From assembly GCA_903813345.2 (NCBI GenBank), contig CAIIXF020000007.1, forward strand, positions 3,477,730-3,541,729: a stretch of DNA of 64,000 nt, written 5' to 3'. Position numbers and translations under genes: made by a program. This document shows, piece by piece, positions 21,571 through 35,654 of this stretch (the stretch's first letter is position 1; each line of letters starts with the position of its first letter). The DNA is from Owenia fusiformis (taxonomy: Eukaryota; Annelida; Polychaeta; Sabellida; Oweniidae). The notes beneath the pieces are model-generated. The model worked only from the letters and a program-made list of their open reading frames with translations, ran no database searches and was not told where the DNA came from.

Positions 21571-24500
21571 TAGATACTATTTGATACATTGTCATACTAG
21601 TGGATACTTTGTGTGTACATTGTACATCTACTTGTCAACATAAGACGCAATGTCTGTTTGCGAGTGGACACATCTGCACTCATGTAGACACATCTTCATC
21701 AGTCCAGAAAGTGCAACTCAACCAACATATGCCAGCTGTTAAACCAAAAATGACATTCGGAAGTTAGATCTTAATTAGCATTAGCTGGAAATTGCGCTAG
21801 TAGAGGAACAACCCTTTCTGACATCTTTGATCCTTACTCTCTTAACAACAATGGATGCATTCATGTAATCTATGGGAGATTGGCTGTCAGGATGAATCTG
21901 TTCTAGCTGCCAAAATGCTGTACAGTAGAGTAGACTTGTTTTCTGTGCTATGGTATGGTATGGTATGGCATGGAGGAACGCAGTGCAGTAAAGTGCAGTA
22001 TGATATGGAGTGGTTCGTTGCAGAATACAGTGCGGCATAGTACAGTGCAGAGCTTTGAATGTTGTATATAGTAGCTTAGGTGTATATATATTGCAGTATC
22101 ATGAACTGTACCTAGAAAATAGGTAAAGAACAGTATCTACATAATAGGCTGTAGACAGTACGTACCAATTGGTACTTTACACTACCTATATTCATTTAAT
22201 AGACAATACCTCCATGCAAGGTAGAATTTGCACAAGAATTGCATTGAGGATGTTTGCTCCCTGAATATCTGCCAATAGAGATATGGTTTACTCCCTAAAT
22301 ACCCCACACTAGTACTAATTGGAAAAAATAATCACTATAGATTACTTCCAACCAATCAATACAGAGGTGAAGGATTTTCTTTGTGATATGATAATCACAC
22401 ACATCGTTGGGATTACATTAATCGTTAACAGTGATAAAAAACTGCCTACGCCTAGGTATATTTAGTGAATAAACGCCCATGTCTGGCGATTACCACAGGT
22501 GCTATGGCTACTGTAAGTGATAATAAATTGATTTCTCCAGTTCTCATTACATTGAGTAGGTAGATGTGCTCTTTATTCACCCAAGTGTTAGCGACAATAT
22601 CTGTGTTAAGACCTTTCCTTGATGTATGTTTGTGAACATTGACATCCAGTGACATCAATGTGACATCATTGTCCACAGTTACAAGGGCATTACCCACATA
22701 CCCAGGATATTAAAATTTGAAATTATAATTTATGGTTAGATAACAGTAATATCATCAACTTTTTGTATCATTTGAAAATGTTTTTACAGTGAAAACTATA
22801 CATGAATCTCACAATAAACAAGCAACGTTTTGTCAATTCAGAAAAAGATTTTTATTTCAGAAATGTCCTTAATGTTGAAATGATAAAATTGTTTGAGCTT
22901 GGACAAGACTATCTTTGGAAAGTCTTTTCAAATGAAATAAAACCCATATATTTTGCTCTTTGACATTGGTGAAGGATTCCCCCTTTCCGATTCCTGTTCA
23001 GCCAAAAATATATGGGGAATATTAGAAAACATTTGGTGGGGGGGGGATAGTAGAATACATTTGGGGGAATCCGAGTGAAAGAAATGTTCAAAATCTTACA
23101 TTTATGAGATGCCCTCAACTTCAAATAATCGCATGCATGTGTGTAGTCCATGTAAAAATCCTGGGATTACAATACAATGGTGTTAGAAGATATGAACAGA
23201 GCCAGTGTTTTATTTTAATCTATTTATTAAATTGTTATATAATAAGATATCCTTATTAGTTGTTAAGGGTCAGTTGTTTTATACATTTTACACACTAAAA
23301 TCAAGAGGGAGTTTCTTATTTTGAGAAAAATCTAGAATTGCTCAAAATTGGGAATGTTCAAAGACTTATTATCCTGTAGAGGCTGCTAAACAGTCACGAT
23401 AAACCAGAATACCTCTATGATTAATCCATCCCATTGAACGAAATAAACGCAGAATCAAAAGAACGATAAAACGGTACAGGGAATGATGTTATTCTTTCAT
23501 TTTAGTGTGTAAAATGAGTTACATGTACAAAGAATTGTATTTATACCAATTAGTTTAGAAGTTGTGTACATACTGTATCTATATCCTCGTAAACTATAAT
23601 CATTATGTAATAATGTTACTGTTTCGTTTTGCATCAGGTCTCTGCTTCCGATCCCCCCATTGGTACCAGTACCTGTTACACAGCAAGGTTAAATATTTTG
23701 TTGCAAAGCAGTTTGAGAAAAAACTTAGCAACGAATGATTTTGTGCCATTGTAAAAATCTCAAAAATATGTCAAAGCAATTAAACAAGTTACAGCCCATG
23801 TAGTGTAACTCTAACCATTGTATACTTTTCAAAAATCTACTGAATAGGGGAGAGAGGATACCGTAAGGCTAGATCCAAAACTATCATTAATTTTATTTAT
23901 ATGATTACTGTTAGATCATGTAGCTAAGCTTTTGTTGCAATATGTGAAAATGTCAAACTTTGAAAGTGTGGAATGCCAAAGTAAATGTATATATTAAGAA
24001 ATCTATACTCATAGCTGTAGCTTTATATTGAGTTTATTCATTTTTATTGTCAATTTATGTTCGTATAAACTTGCCACCTATTTTATGATATTTAAGAAAT
24101 ACAAACACATTCCAGAAGTTTTGTGTTATAGTATATAGCAAGAAAATATGTTTGTAAGGTTGTTTATCTAAATAGTAAATAACATAAAGATGATGTGCAT
24201 AAATGTCTTAACTGGTGGTCTTGTGCGAAAATAGGGAAAATATTTGGATACGATGGATAGATCTGTTCAAGCAGGTGCCATCTTCTTGGCATTTAAACAT
24301 TTGGAAATTCTAAATACATTTTTGAACTTTTAAAGTGTAAATGAACCTCTATATTTAAAAATCAACATTGTGGACTTTGTTCTTGAGTTTGGAGACCTCA
24401 AACATTGACATTTAAGCACACATTTTAGACATTACATACCGGTGAGGTTTAAATTATTTCTGGATTATTGTACTTTGAAATTCCATGATATATTGTGTCA

Positions 24501-24917
24501 TGATACAAAAAATATGTCAATAAAATCAACATTTAGGATCTATAACTCATCAAACTGGATCAAAAGTGCCAAGCAACAAATAATGTAACAGCCATGTTGG
24601 ATAAAACATGTCTCAAATGTTGATCTACTTTAAATATATTTTCTGTCAGTAAAATTAAACGAGACTGTAACTGGTAATTTATTTAGTGTAAAACATGCTA
24701 GATTTAAGCGTTCATATTTTATTCAATCTGATGACAGTTTCATCGAAACCAACATATGTATCACCTCACCAAAAATTGAAATACTTGTATTGTGAGTCTT
24801 TGTGACCTTCCTAAAAATTTATGCGTATTTGAATATTTAGAAATAGATCCTACAAAATACTAAAATAACAAATGTCATTAGTTTGTTTGATTTTCATTGA
24901 CTTGGTTTCAAGGACAT
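21571..24917. other. Likely 3' UTR and intergenic DNA without genes
   Basis: Includes a low-complexity ATGGT/GCAGT-rich stretch at about 21948-22047 that produces spurious frames on both strands. A candidate AATAAA is at 22813-22818, but the true end of the Bcl-2-like transcript is not resolved. A G run lies near 23036-23047. Confidence 0.4.
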
Positions 24918-25097
24918 TAAAACCAAAACCTGTATATAGTGAACATTTTGGAGTCACAAAAAGTGTTCACTTTAGGTAGGTGTTCAATACATAGGGGATT
25001 TTATACAGGAGTCAATGTAAAATATGTCTAGAAGATGTGTTCACTAAACACTGGTGTTCACTAGAGAGAGAGGTGTTCACTAGGACAGGTTTTACTG
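24918..25097. mobile_element. pogo/Tigger-like MITE, diverged
   Basis: The left end AAACCAAAACCTGTATATAG is degenerate. The right end AGGACAGGTTTTACTGG matches the family terminus. The interior repeats GTGTTCACT several times. Boundaries approximate. Confidence 0.5.
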
Positions 25098-26107
25098 GAT
25101 TATGGTTTTACATGTGTATGATACATGTGTACATGTTAAGCCAGCTGATTTTGTCACAATGACTCTCCATCATGAATAGTACTAACTTATGGAAATAGGT
25201 TATTTAAATGGAGCAGATTCATATGTAAGGTGATCATCCCACCGAACGAAGTTCGTAGGGATATAGAGAGGCATCTGTTCATCTGTCTGGAGCTGATTCA
25301 TATGTAAGCTGATTATCTAAAACTCTTTGGCCTTTCAATCTTCCCTAGAAAAAAGGAAAATTAAGACTCCTATATAGCCCACTGTAATACATATATTCAT
25401 ATATTATCTGTAAATTTTTCATCAACAGCGTTCAAATTAATATATATCCTGTTGGATAAGAAAAGGGAGGGGATTATTTTTCATTTTCCAGGTTGTAAAA
25501 TGTTGCCCATATTCTCCTTTCATTTCTACATTTAGAATCACTCTGAGACAGTGTGAGAAACACCATTTCTACTCATCTGATTGATGCATTATTTATCATG
25601 AAACATTTGCACTTACATTAAATTAATAATGAAAATATAGTATGAGAGGTTATTGTGACCCATCAATATAACATACATTTATATTATACCATAGAATCAA
25701 TATCATATAAAATACCTTTGCCCACATAAGTAGCACTGGTAGACGTAAAATTAAGGTAGGTAATGTCTGATGGTTTTCAGAGGAGTCAGAATTTTTAAGT
25801 ACATGTACTTGACTACACGTATGTTTTATATTGTCATAGCTAACTTCTGTTTCATGATCTCCTTGAATGTAACATAATAACAATGGATTTAGGAAATTTC
25901 AGAGCTTTAAAAGTTCTGGCATTGCACCCAGGTAGCTAGAATTCATATACATCAAAATGATGTTAATGTAACTCATGTTAACCTTTTATTAAACAGGTTC
26001 TACTCTGGCCACCTTAATTGAGAAAAATCAAATTGATTTGCGTCATATATATATATCCTTTCAATAAACCAACTTCATAGTACATCCTCTATTATTACCC
26101 CAAGGCT

Positions 26108-26152
26108 TGGAGATGAAGCTCTTGTAAAGAAGTGAAATGAATAAATCGCAAA
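26108..26152 (+). repeat. Fragment related to the 378-bp element 3' end
   Basis: GATGAAGCTCTTGTAAAGAA, then GTGAAATGAATAAATCGCAA and AGGGT, aligns with the last 45 bases of the 378-bp element and ends at the same terminal GCAAAGGGT. The upstream promoter-like part is missing. Confidence 0.5.
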
Positions 26153-26569
26153 GGGTTATCCGTTATGAGAAGAATGAAGAAATCTTACATTTTAAAGAAG
26201 AAAGTATAGTGTAAATAATATCTTCAACATATAATTTCTAAGTATGCTCCTTTATCAATGTAACTCCTTAAGTCCTTCACAGGGTGTATTCTGATAGAGC
26301 AAGTATATAAATTCATATTTTCTATATTAACATATATAAGGTTATCTTCGATATCGCTCACACCTAACTAACCGTTTACTACACTGTACAGGTTACCATT
26401 CCTTAAAATGGTATAGTTTTAGTTGCATATTGATCAATGTACAACTTTAGTTATTGGGTATTCATGATATACTATATCAATTGTAATATCCTGCAACATT
26501 ATACCAATTGTCTGCCACATCTATGGTGTTTTGATTTCTTCTATTTGGGCAATCTAGCCTTATACAAGA

Positions 26570-27345
26570 GTAGAAAATCTTGGCATATATACTAGGCTGG
26601 TCATATACACAAGAGTGGGTAATATATGGATGAGAGTGGGGAATCTAGCCTTATACCAGAGTATAAAATCTTGGCATATATACTAGGCTGGTCATATACA
26701 CAAGAGTGGGTAATATATGGATGAGAGTGGGGAATCTAGCCTTATACAAGAGTGGATATATATGAGGTTAGGCAATCAAGTCTAATATAAGAGTGGGCAA
26801 TCTTGGCTGGTCATTCATATAAGAGTGGGCAATACGTGGATATATATGAGAGTGGACAATCAAGCCACATGTTAGAGTAGGCAATCAAAGGATATATATA
26901 AGCTGGCCATATATAAAAGAGTGGGCAATATGTGGATATATATGAGGTAGGCAATCTAGCCTTACATAAGAGTGGGGAATCTGAACATATATATTAGGCT
27001 GGCCACATATACAGAGAGTGGGCAATATGTGGATATATATGAAGGTGGGTAATAAACTGATACATATAATGGTGGGTAATCTGGGAAAATATATGAAGAT
27101 GTCCACATATAAAAGGATGGGAAATATGTGGATAAATATATAATAGTGGGCAATCTGGGCATGTATATTAGGGTGGTCATATATACAAAGGTGGAAAGTA
27201 TGGAGCTGTATATAAGGGTGGGGAGAATGGGCAAATATACAAGGGTGGGCAGTATGGGCATTTATACAAAGGTCAGCAATGTGTGGAGATTTACAAGGGT
27301 TGGCAATCTGGCCACATATACAAAGGTGGGCATTTTGCAATGATG
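26570..27345. repeat. Degenerate ~30-bp minisatellite
   Basis: Many variants of a TATATA-AGAGTGGGCAATCT unit at intervals near 30 bases, with an early longer block (about 26571-26660) repeated at about 26660-26755. Because units are often a multiple of three and lack stops on the minus strand, a 151-codon frame appears there; its repeating His/Pro/Ile composition is explained by the repeat and does not indicate a gene. Confidence 0.75.
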
Positions 27346-28779
27346 TTTATAAGAAACCATTAATACAAAGAAGGTGTAAGAATTTTGTTTTGGTGAATAC
27401 CTTGTTAGTTCTACTAGAATGAGCACATACTGTATTACAACACCCTTCAAGCTGACATAATGAATCAATTACTCCCACATTTCCTGGCAAAATAGTACAG
27501 TTGAGCAGTTTTGAGAATAAACCCATGTATACTTTTGATTTACAAGAGCAGTTTGTACCTGTAGGCTAAATAGTTAGTTGTGATAAACTCCTGTGAAGGT
27601 GTGATAAACAATCCAAATGTGATGGGGAAGTGGAAAGAATAGGGATGGGACATCCGTCAAGATCGGTCCTTCACTGCTTTCATCATGTAATGCAATGCAA
27701 TGAATTACTCTTGGGCCAAGGATGATGGGATGGGGTACAGAGCTCACTTATAGTTGACCTAATGATCACCAGTACTGGATAGTTCAGTAATAATAGAAAA
27801 AAGGTGATGCATTTTTGATAAACATTAATTCCATACTTCTTATAACTGAAGTTGAAGAACGGTGTGTAGCTAATTGTTTCCTTCTTATCTCATATAGTTA
27901 TCGGCAACTCCACGGAGTAGTAAATCCCAATGAACACTATATAAATCATGAATCTGTACAGTCACAATGTAATATTTACCATCTACTGTATAATAATAAA
28001 TGCTTGAGATCATTGTGGTATCATGCAACCATACTTTAAAGATATGTATATAAGTAATGGCGAATTCCTGCTCTAGGCAGCCATTTTGAATTTTCTGAGG
28101 CACAAATCTGAAAAAATACCATAATTGTGATCTTCTCTTATATTCCTTCAATTTGAGTATACTATAGTCATACTTCTAAGAGATAAGAAAATTATTGCGA
28201 ACTCCCACATTAGGCAACCATTTTTAATTTTACGAGGCCCGAATCAGAAAAACAATACAATATTTACAATCTACTCTAACTTACTACTGAACTTCGTTCC
28301 TTGGGATAATAAGAGGATGTAATAAAATATTTTTAAAAAAGGTTTTCTATAATATCCATCATTGCTACTTTAAGGTCTTGAATGATAAGACCATTTTTGG
28401 GACTGGGGAAAGATTAACACAAAGTTGACATTTGTTTGCCACTTTCTTTTTTTGCAAACTGCCATGAAATGATTCATGTTCTGCTGGCTTCCTGGAATTG
28501 AGCCATTTATCATATGAACTGGTCAGTTTTGACATATCAATTTTGGCTGAACAAATCAGCACAAAGTAATACAAACAACATCTCACACTAACCTATTTAG
28601 GTTCAGAAACAGAAAAATAAGCACATCAATCAATTGTTGTTTCAACATGTCACTTCTAACATCAGATGTTTTGAAATGTTGTATTTGCTTTGTTTCAACA
28701 TTCAAGTGTTAACCTACAATTAATCTGCTATATAGAAGCTAGGCCTGGCATGGAATGGAACAGAATAGGAATATATATA
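27346..28779. other. Intergenic stretch without recognisable genes
   Basis: No motif-bearing frames, no paired inverted ends and no RNA-like boxes were recognised here. Confidence 0.4.
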
Positions 28780-28962
28780 CAGGGTGTCCCTAAAATGTGC
28801 TACCCAAATGAAATGGAAATACCTATTTTTTCCTTCATCAAAAAATAACTTTTCACATGAGGAAAATTTATTTTTCAATTAGCAGTTAAAAATTATGGAA
28901 TATTCCTTCATCAAAGAGTTATTTTATGTTTATCTCAGTACAACCTTTTTTTGGACACCCTG
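28780..28962. mobile_element. Mariner-like MITE, 183 bp
   Basis: Starts CAGGGTGTCC and ends GGACACCCTG with TA on each side (28778-28779 and 28963-28964). The interior is non-coding. Termini match those of the element at 1160-2190, so it may be mobilised by the same transposase family. Confidence 0.8.
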
Positions 28963-29339
28963 TATAAAATTACTGATTTTGTCTACTTTGGTTAACCATA
29001 GTAGACAAGTGTTCTTAATGTAAAAAAATGAAAAATTCTGAATATATTGGAACTTAAGGAGGTAATTTCAGTTTCTGAAAGTGAAAACGAACAAATTGGA
29101 TACAATAATTACATCCTGTGGCAACCCTAACAGAAGCTGTAATAACTGTTTCTTCTGACATATACTAAACAACAAAAAGAAAATGTTAACGGGTTCTCAA
29201 TGAAAAATAAGTTGAAAGTACATGTACAATGTTCAAATTCAAGATGATTAATGATCACATTTGGAATTTCTTCACTTTTTTGTATTATGGCCTAAGATAT
29301 ATGCTAGATTTGCTCATATCAGAATTGCACACATCTTGC

Positions 29340-29465
29340 CTGTAGCAAGCTTTTACCAAGGGAGGAGCTTTTTTCCAGGGGTGGGGAGCTCTTTGATAGT
29401 TTTGGCTAAAATATCACGTGAAAAGTGCTCAGAATGGTGAAAAACGGCATGATTTTGTCCACAGG
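29340..29465. mobile_element. Internal fragment of the CAGGCCCGTAGCC MITE family
   Basis: The text TTTTGGCTAAAATATCACGT and GAAAAGTGCTCAGAATGGTG matches the interior of the MITE at 48551-48769. Both conserved termini are missing, so this is an old, end-eroded copy. The region to about 29580 also has pogo-like GTGTTCAC repeats. Confidence 0.5.
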
Positions 29466-29579
29466 CCTGCACATTTAGTATGTTCATGGGATTTGTACAG
29501 AAGAGAGGTGTTCATATAAAGCTGCTAAAGAGGCTTGTTCACACTGAGACCTACATGTGTTCACCAGTATAACTATTGG

Positions 29580-30536
29580 ATCAGTCAAATATAAGAAACA
29601 GTTGTTCACATTACAGCTTTAACTATTCACAATTAATCTACCTCAAAATCTGCCTCAAAATACATTGTATTTTCCCTTTAAATAGAGATCTTTAGATCTA
29701 GAGAAACTGATAAATCAGAAAGCCTCAAATACACATGGCCAGCTTAAATACATCAGCTTCAGATTGTCCAGAGAGAAAATCAATGATAATTAACATCTAT
29801 GATCTTTTTGATCAATATGTCCAGTTGTTCCAGCTGTACTGATGTAGAAAAGCTAAGTGCACAACTCCAAGAATATATTGAAATTGGCCTATAGTTCCTA
29901 CTATAAGACCATATGGATGCTGTGCTTTGCATTCCCTATTGTGCCATGGCCAAGCATAGCCATGAAATACTTAGAGAAATATAGTTTTCTGTATGATTAG
30001 ATGAGTCCAAAATATGCAAATGGAGATTAACACATGTATTTTCCCATATTAATTTAATCAAGTACCAAAATAGGAAAGACTAAATAAATCTTTACCAAAT
30101 TACAAAACACAACAAAAAAAGGAACATCCAAGAGCGCACAACCAGTCATAGTGGAAAACTGATGAATTAATGCCTATTGTTTATAGTTGATTAGAAACAT
30201 GGTCTAACACCCCTCCCTCTACCATTACTTAAGACTAATTAAGTAAATATTAATGTTATCAATAATTTTTTTTCCACACATTGTGACATTTCATCATAAT
30301 ACAATAACAGCTTATGGCCTGATGAATCAAAACCACATCCACGTTATCATTCTAGATTTCATAAATCATGACCTACTATTTATACATATCACATCTCATG
30401 ACTTACTTCAATTACATTTCCTAATTGAAAATTATTAATAATCACATTACATAACAAGGCATGATATCCTGAAATACTTTCATCAATATCATATGTCTTT
30501 ATTACCTCAAACATATGTGATTACTACAGTAAAACC
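29580..30536. other. Intergenic stretch without recognisable genes
   Basis: Only AT-rich text and short chance frames; nothing with a recognisable motif. Confidence 0.4.
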
Positions 30537-30701
30537 TGTCTTAGTGAACACCTGTCTCTAGTGAACACCTGCCTCAAGTGGACACCATTCCTGTGCATAC
30601 TGTAGTGATGTCTGTATAGATTACCCTCTCTGTAGTGAACACCTTCCAACACTGAACATTGTTTCTCTTTAAAAACTGTACAATATACACAGGTTTTACT
30701 G
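30537..30701. mobile_element. pogo/Tigger-like MITE
   Basis: Begins CAGTAAAACCTGTCTTAGTG after TA and ends CACAGGTTTTACTG. The left interior has three AGTG(A/G)ACACC repeats. One of the best preserved copies of the family. Confidence 0.65.
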
Positions 30702-33054
30702 CTTATGCACATTTACATGGTGAGTGCAAGGTGTGTAAGGTGTGATTCATTTCCAGGTTATTGCAATATTTGATATTATGATTAGTTTTTACAAGTCTTA
30801 TAAAATTATACAAAAACAAAAAAAGAAATGTCTTGTTCTCAATGAACTTTCAATTGAAATCAGTTATGTTTATAATAATTGTTAGGTTTTTACAAGATAA
30901 AGAAAGTAAGTTTATGAAAAGATTCTTCATCCCATAAGCATTATGAAGTTCCAAATTGAAAAAAAACTTGCACCTTTTCAATTTTGAAAAATTATTAATT
31001 CACGGTATACATGAACAGTACTGGAATAGTTCTTTCCAGTTTTGATGATAACTGAAAATGATGCGAGGACATGGTGCAAGAAATATATGGTTTAAATAGC
31101 CCAAAAATGTACTAAGCATGCACAGAAAAAACATATTGGTTTCTTGTGTTTTTACATCTTTAATTCATAATGTTTCAATTGCTTTTAACTTTAAATATAA
31201 CAAGGCATTAAAATGCAAAATGTCACCACCTGCCATTTGTTACAGATGCGAACACCAGCCATCGAACTCTGAACACCAAACACCATCTCCAAAAAGAGAC
31301 TATAACAATATGTTATCACTTATTGGTGATATAAAAATCAACTTGAAAGTTGAAGATGGAGTTTCCCCCATTTCTTTTCTGAAATCTTAGACTCCATATC
31401 ATTACCAAGATTTATTCATGATTACAGGTGGGCTAAACAAACCCATACAAATATTGCCAATCTACTTTATCTACTTTAGGTTTTCCTGAACCTCTTTATC
31501 ATCAATGTAACATAAATAGCAAAGTGAGTCTACATGTTTTTCTTTAATTTCTTGACATTTTCTTAGCAGATTGTAGTGTTTTCTTATCTTTCCACATAAT
31601 TAATCCAAGGCAATATTTGTGCAAGTTGGTCAAGCAATAAGCCGATCATCAACATAGTTATGTTACCATGGTAACGACAGACTTATCGAAGTGCTTCAAT
31701 ATTGGGAATCTATTATACGAATATTATGAAGAGCACTATTGGACCACTGTATCATTTTGAGAGAATGAACAAATAGTCTTCAAGATGAGTTTTATTGATT
31801 TATATATTCATTGGATTATTCAATTGTTTATTAACCAAATATAAATACATGTTATTAATTTGTCCCATTTCCAGGCATAACCTTCTGGAAAATTTGACTT
31901 GTTCATATGAAATACTAATCCCAACCCAAAAAATCAGATATTGTGAAAATATAGTTTCAGCAAATGGAAAAATTAAGACTAGAGGTCAGAGATAGAACAA
32001 GGTGCCAATCAATAAGTCAGAAAACAGTTGGGAATTTTTACAAAAAGCAAGTCAATTTTTGGATCCTTTATAGGCCTTTATTCCCAGTAGACTTTCAGAA
32101 GTGCCTACAATTATTGGCATTACGTTAATACTATTTGATCAAAGGGAGGAATGTAGATCTGATGGAAGAATATGAACAGTTCTAAATTGGGATTGATGAA
32201 GACGTCAATTTAGAAGCAGCTATCATTGGAATTTACAAACTCCTTGACATTGCTCCGAGACACTGTCATGGGAGTTTTTGGAATTTACAAGATACATGTA
32301 CATGTATATACAAAGCCACATTCTAAGTCCATTTTTATTCACATGCATGTTATTATATGTTTTTTCATTTTAAACATCCTAATTTTCCTTTCAAAATATT
32401 CCATTCTTCAAATTATACATCACATCATCCAGTAAATCCCATCGTTTGTAATTCTAAATGAAGATGACCTTCAATGTTCTACCTTGGGAGTTGGGAGTAG
32501 AGGGTGATCTCTGGAGGATAAGAATGGTCCATTGATGGATCAAAAAAATTTTGGGTCGAAAAATTTTGTAAGGCCTTATAAATTGGGCCTCTTTGGGGCA
32601 TAATTTGGGCCTTTTTAAGCCAAATTATCAAAAATGGGCCTTAATTTTGGTTTAAAGGCCCAATATTTTTTACACGCAAGCACAGAAAATATTTTCCTGA
32701 CGTTACTGAGTCAAATACAATATATGATCAGTTGAGGTTGTCTGCTTCAGACATTTGTTCAATAAATAAGAGAAAAAGCGAACTTCTCGGTCTCTGAGAA
32801 GAATATTTCCTTGTTTGTTCTAACTAAGTGTGTTAATCGAAAGGAAATTAATAAACATAGGCCCCCTCCCTTGATTTTTTATCATCTTCCTATTCAAGAT
32901 TAAAGAATTGGATCGTTCAGAACATCATTGACTTCATGACCAAAATAATAGACAACTAAGGCTAGAGTATATCAATAAAATGTTTAGCATCTCCTTTTCA
33001 GCACAATTTAAACTATTACCATCTATGTTGAAAGAAGGATGTGCTTTTTGTATG
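30702..33054. other. Intergenic stretch without recognisable genes
   Basis: No gene seen. A perfect X-box palindrome GTTACCATGGTAAC (31662-31675) occurs. Near 31216 the phrase AAAATGTCACCACCTGCCAT recurs at about 39006, marking an old shared repeat. A GGGCC-rich, partly inverted stretch lies at about 32580-32672. Confidence 0.4.
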
Positions 33055-33799
33055 TAGAGGTGTCAAGTATTAACCGGTTAACCGGTTAACCGCCGATAAT
33101 GCCTTGACCGGTCTGAGTTTTTATGGGCGGTTAGTTGACCGTGTATAATTCTGTTATTTCCAGCGCTTATTTTGCATGCTAATCCGTTTGGTTTTATGGT
33201 GTCAGTTTCACGTAAGCTACTCATACATGTCATAAGTCCCATAACTCCTTACAAACATCCAATCAGCAACTTTAATCCCTGCCACATTGCTTTCCCGCGC
33301 CTACTTTGCATTTTAATCTGTTTGTTTTTCAAGCGTCAGTTTCATGTGAGCTACTCATACATGTGATCAGCACTGGTGATAGGTCCGATAATTCCTAACA
33401 AACATCCAATCAGCAACTTTAATCCCTGCCACATTGCTTTCCCGCGCCTACTTTGCATTTTAATCTGTTTGTTTTTCAAGCGTCAGTTTCATGTGAGCTA
33501 CTCATACATGTGATCAGCACTGGTGATAGGTCCGATAATTCCTAACAAACATCCAATCAGCAACTTTAATCCCTGCCACATTGCTTTCCCGCGCTTACTT
33601 ACATAGAATAGCGTAAAGCTTGACGAACGTAAAAAATAAACGCCGATATATCATTTTTCCAATTTTTTCAACTTTCAAGATCGAAGATGAAGATTTCATT
33701 TGAAATTATAAGTTCAAATTTCCCGCCGGTTAACCGACTTTAACCGGTAAAACCCCCCGGTTAACCGGTTAATGCTCAAGCGGTTAATTGACACCACTA
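33055..33799. mobile_element. hAT-type MITE with internal subrepeats, copy 1
   Basis: Termini TAGAGGTGTCAAG and TTGACACCACTA enclose subterminal AACCGGTTAACCG palindromes on both sides. The 8-bp flanks TTTGTATG and ATTGTATA agree at 6 of 8 positions. Inside are four tandem subrepeats each starting TTTCC(C/A)GCGC, at 33157, 33291, 33438 and 33585; the last two intervals are both 147 bp. Copy 2 at 53032-53593 has three. The 8-bp target duplication of copy 2 supports hAT. Confidence 0.85.
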
Positions 33800-34150
33800 A
33801 TTGTATATAATTACCCAAATGAGGAAAAATTATGAACACCATTTCCTCATCCAGCTGGAAATTCATACACGCCTGTAATTAATTTGACTATAACCTAATT
33901 CATGATAAATTCACAATGTAGAGCTTAAGAAGAATCATTGCCCTGGTTATTGAAGAGTTTAAAAAAGAAAGACAGAAAATGAGATGGATTAAAGGACTCT
34001 GAATAGAGAAGGGATAGAGTTGAGTTGAGAGAAAATCAAATTAGGATTTCAAGGGAAATATTGGAATCATTGAAAAGATCACTTCCAACATCTTACTCTC
34101 TTCTATTAATTATATGAACCATGCAAAAATGGAATTTTCCATTAACAGTA

Positions 34151-34361
34151 CAGTGAAACCTGTAATTAAAAGTAGAACATATCTACAAGTGGAACACCTC
34201 TGTTAGTGGAACATTTTTCACTGAAAGTTTTCAGAGTCCCAAGACCACCTGACTTAATGTTAAATGAACATCTGTAAGTGAAACACCTCCCAAGTTGAAC
34301 ACCTACCAAATGGAACACTTTTTGAAGTACCAAATGTGTTCCACTTCGACAGGTTTTACTG
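34151..34361. mobile_element. pogo/Tigger-like MITE
   Basis: TA-CAGTGAAACCTGT at the left and ACAGGTTTTACTG-TA at the right. The interior repeats GTGGAACA / AGTAGAACA motifs rather than the GTGAACA form of other copies, marking a subfamily. Confidence 0.7.
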
Positions 34362-35654
34362 TACAACTATAGTCATCATGCACAAATGAATACACAGTAG
34401 CCTAGTTGCTGGAAAATTACTAAGCTCTCCCATGAATTCGATTTGGTGTTTTATTGTCTTATGACAGTGGTCGTCATTTACACAAGGAAAGACAACATGG
34501 AAAAATGATCAGTCATCATGCGAAAGCCAATATTTAAATCGTCTATTTTCTACTAATACTAAAATGTAGCATGTACAATGTACAAGGGCATATCAACCTT
34601 TCCGCAGATTAGTTCTGACTGAAATATGTATGCATGCATGATCAAAACAAATGCCAAGCTTGGTTGTTCTTTGATGATGTATGTGATGCCTCAGTACTAA
34701 GTAGCCCTATCAAAAAAACTATCCCCCATTATCTCCTTAAGGACCGAGTAGCTTCTAAGTCAGGTATATGCTGATATCTTATACTTAATGTATTAATACC
34801 ATGTCACATCAACAACATGTGATCATTTAAGTAATGCAGTCACAGATGTCATATAAGAACTAATTATCACATTGGATACATAGGACAGGCATAGTTTAGA
34901 AATACACATGAACCTAATAAAAGATATTACATTCCGTCTCGAGAATCCTCATCATGATTTAGTCAGGGATTACGTGGCATTAAAGAGTTAGACTTGCACC
35001 CGCAACGGATTACACTATCTTGCCATAAATGTTGCAATATTGAAAGAATTGTCACAATAGGATTCATTAAAACTAAATAAAAATGTAAACCCTCGAAAGT
35101 AGTAAATCCCACTGAACTATTTTCTGTCTTTATGAAACAAAACTATCAGGTGATATTCAAGTCATTTCAAGTTATGAACAGAAAATGTCAAGAATTTTGA
35201 AACGGTAGCCATTTTTGATTGAGCAGCCATTTTGAAAATCAAATCAAAAGACTTTCATGTCCATAATCCATTCATGACCAAAATCTGATAGCCATATGGG
35301 AATATTTGCTGGTTTCTTTGCAGAACACACAGGTGATTGATGAATGGTCAGCTTCAATGTATCCCAACTTGAACTTAGTTTGATGAGATAGTAAATCTGG
35401 GGGGTCCATAGTTTATATTTTGATCAGATTAGCTCATCTCAAACCTGAAACCTAAAGGTCCTGAATAATTTGTACTGGGATGCTATTCTGCAAAACTACT
35501 TACTTTATTTACTTTAAACCAGCTTTAAGGAAACTGTAAAAAATGAATACAATAAAATTGATAAAGTAAATTTTACTTCCCTATTAATTAAGACACAATT
35601 AATTAAGTCAAAGTGAGAATAATCACGATATAAAACCATCACCAAAGCACAAAC
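34362..35654. other. Intergenic stretch without recognisable genes
   Basis: No supported feature beyond AT-rich text. Confidence 0.4.

Noticed and set aside
21781-22040. Overlapping frames on both strands after the Bcl-2-like gene
   Set aside because: Low-complexity ATGGT/GCAGT text explains them; no protein motif.
26885-27340. 151-codon minus-strand frame with repeating His/Pro/Ile motifs
   Set aside because: It follows a roughly 30-bp minisatellite with units near a multiple of three; overlapping frames on both strands show the same effect.
31118-31390. 90-codon plus-strand frame with CYRCEHQPSNSEHQ, looking zinc-binding
   Set aside because: Shares a DNA phrase with about 39006, where it is in a different frame and strand context, so it is a repeat. 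Too few Cys/His for a known finger.
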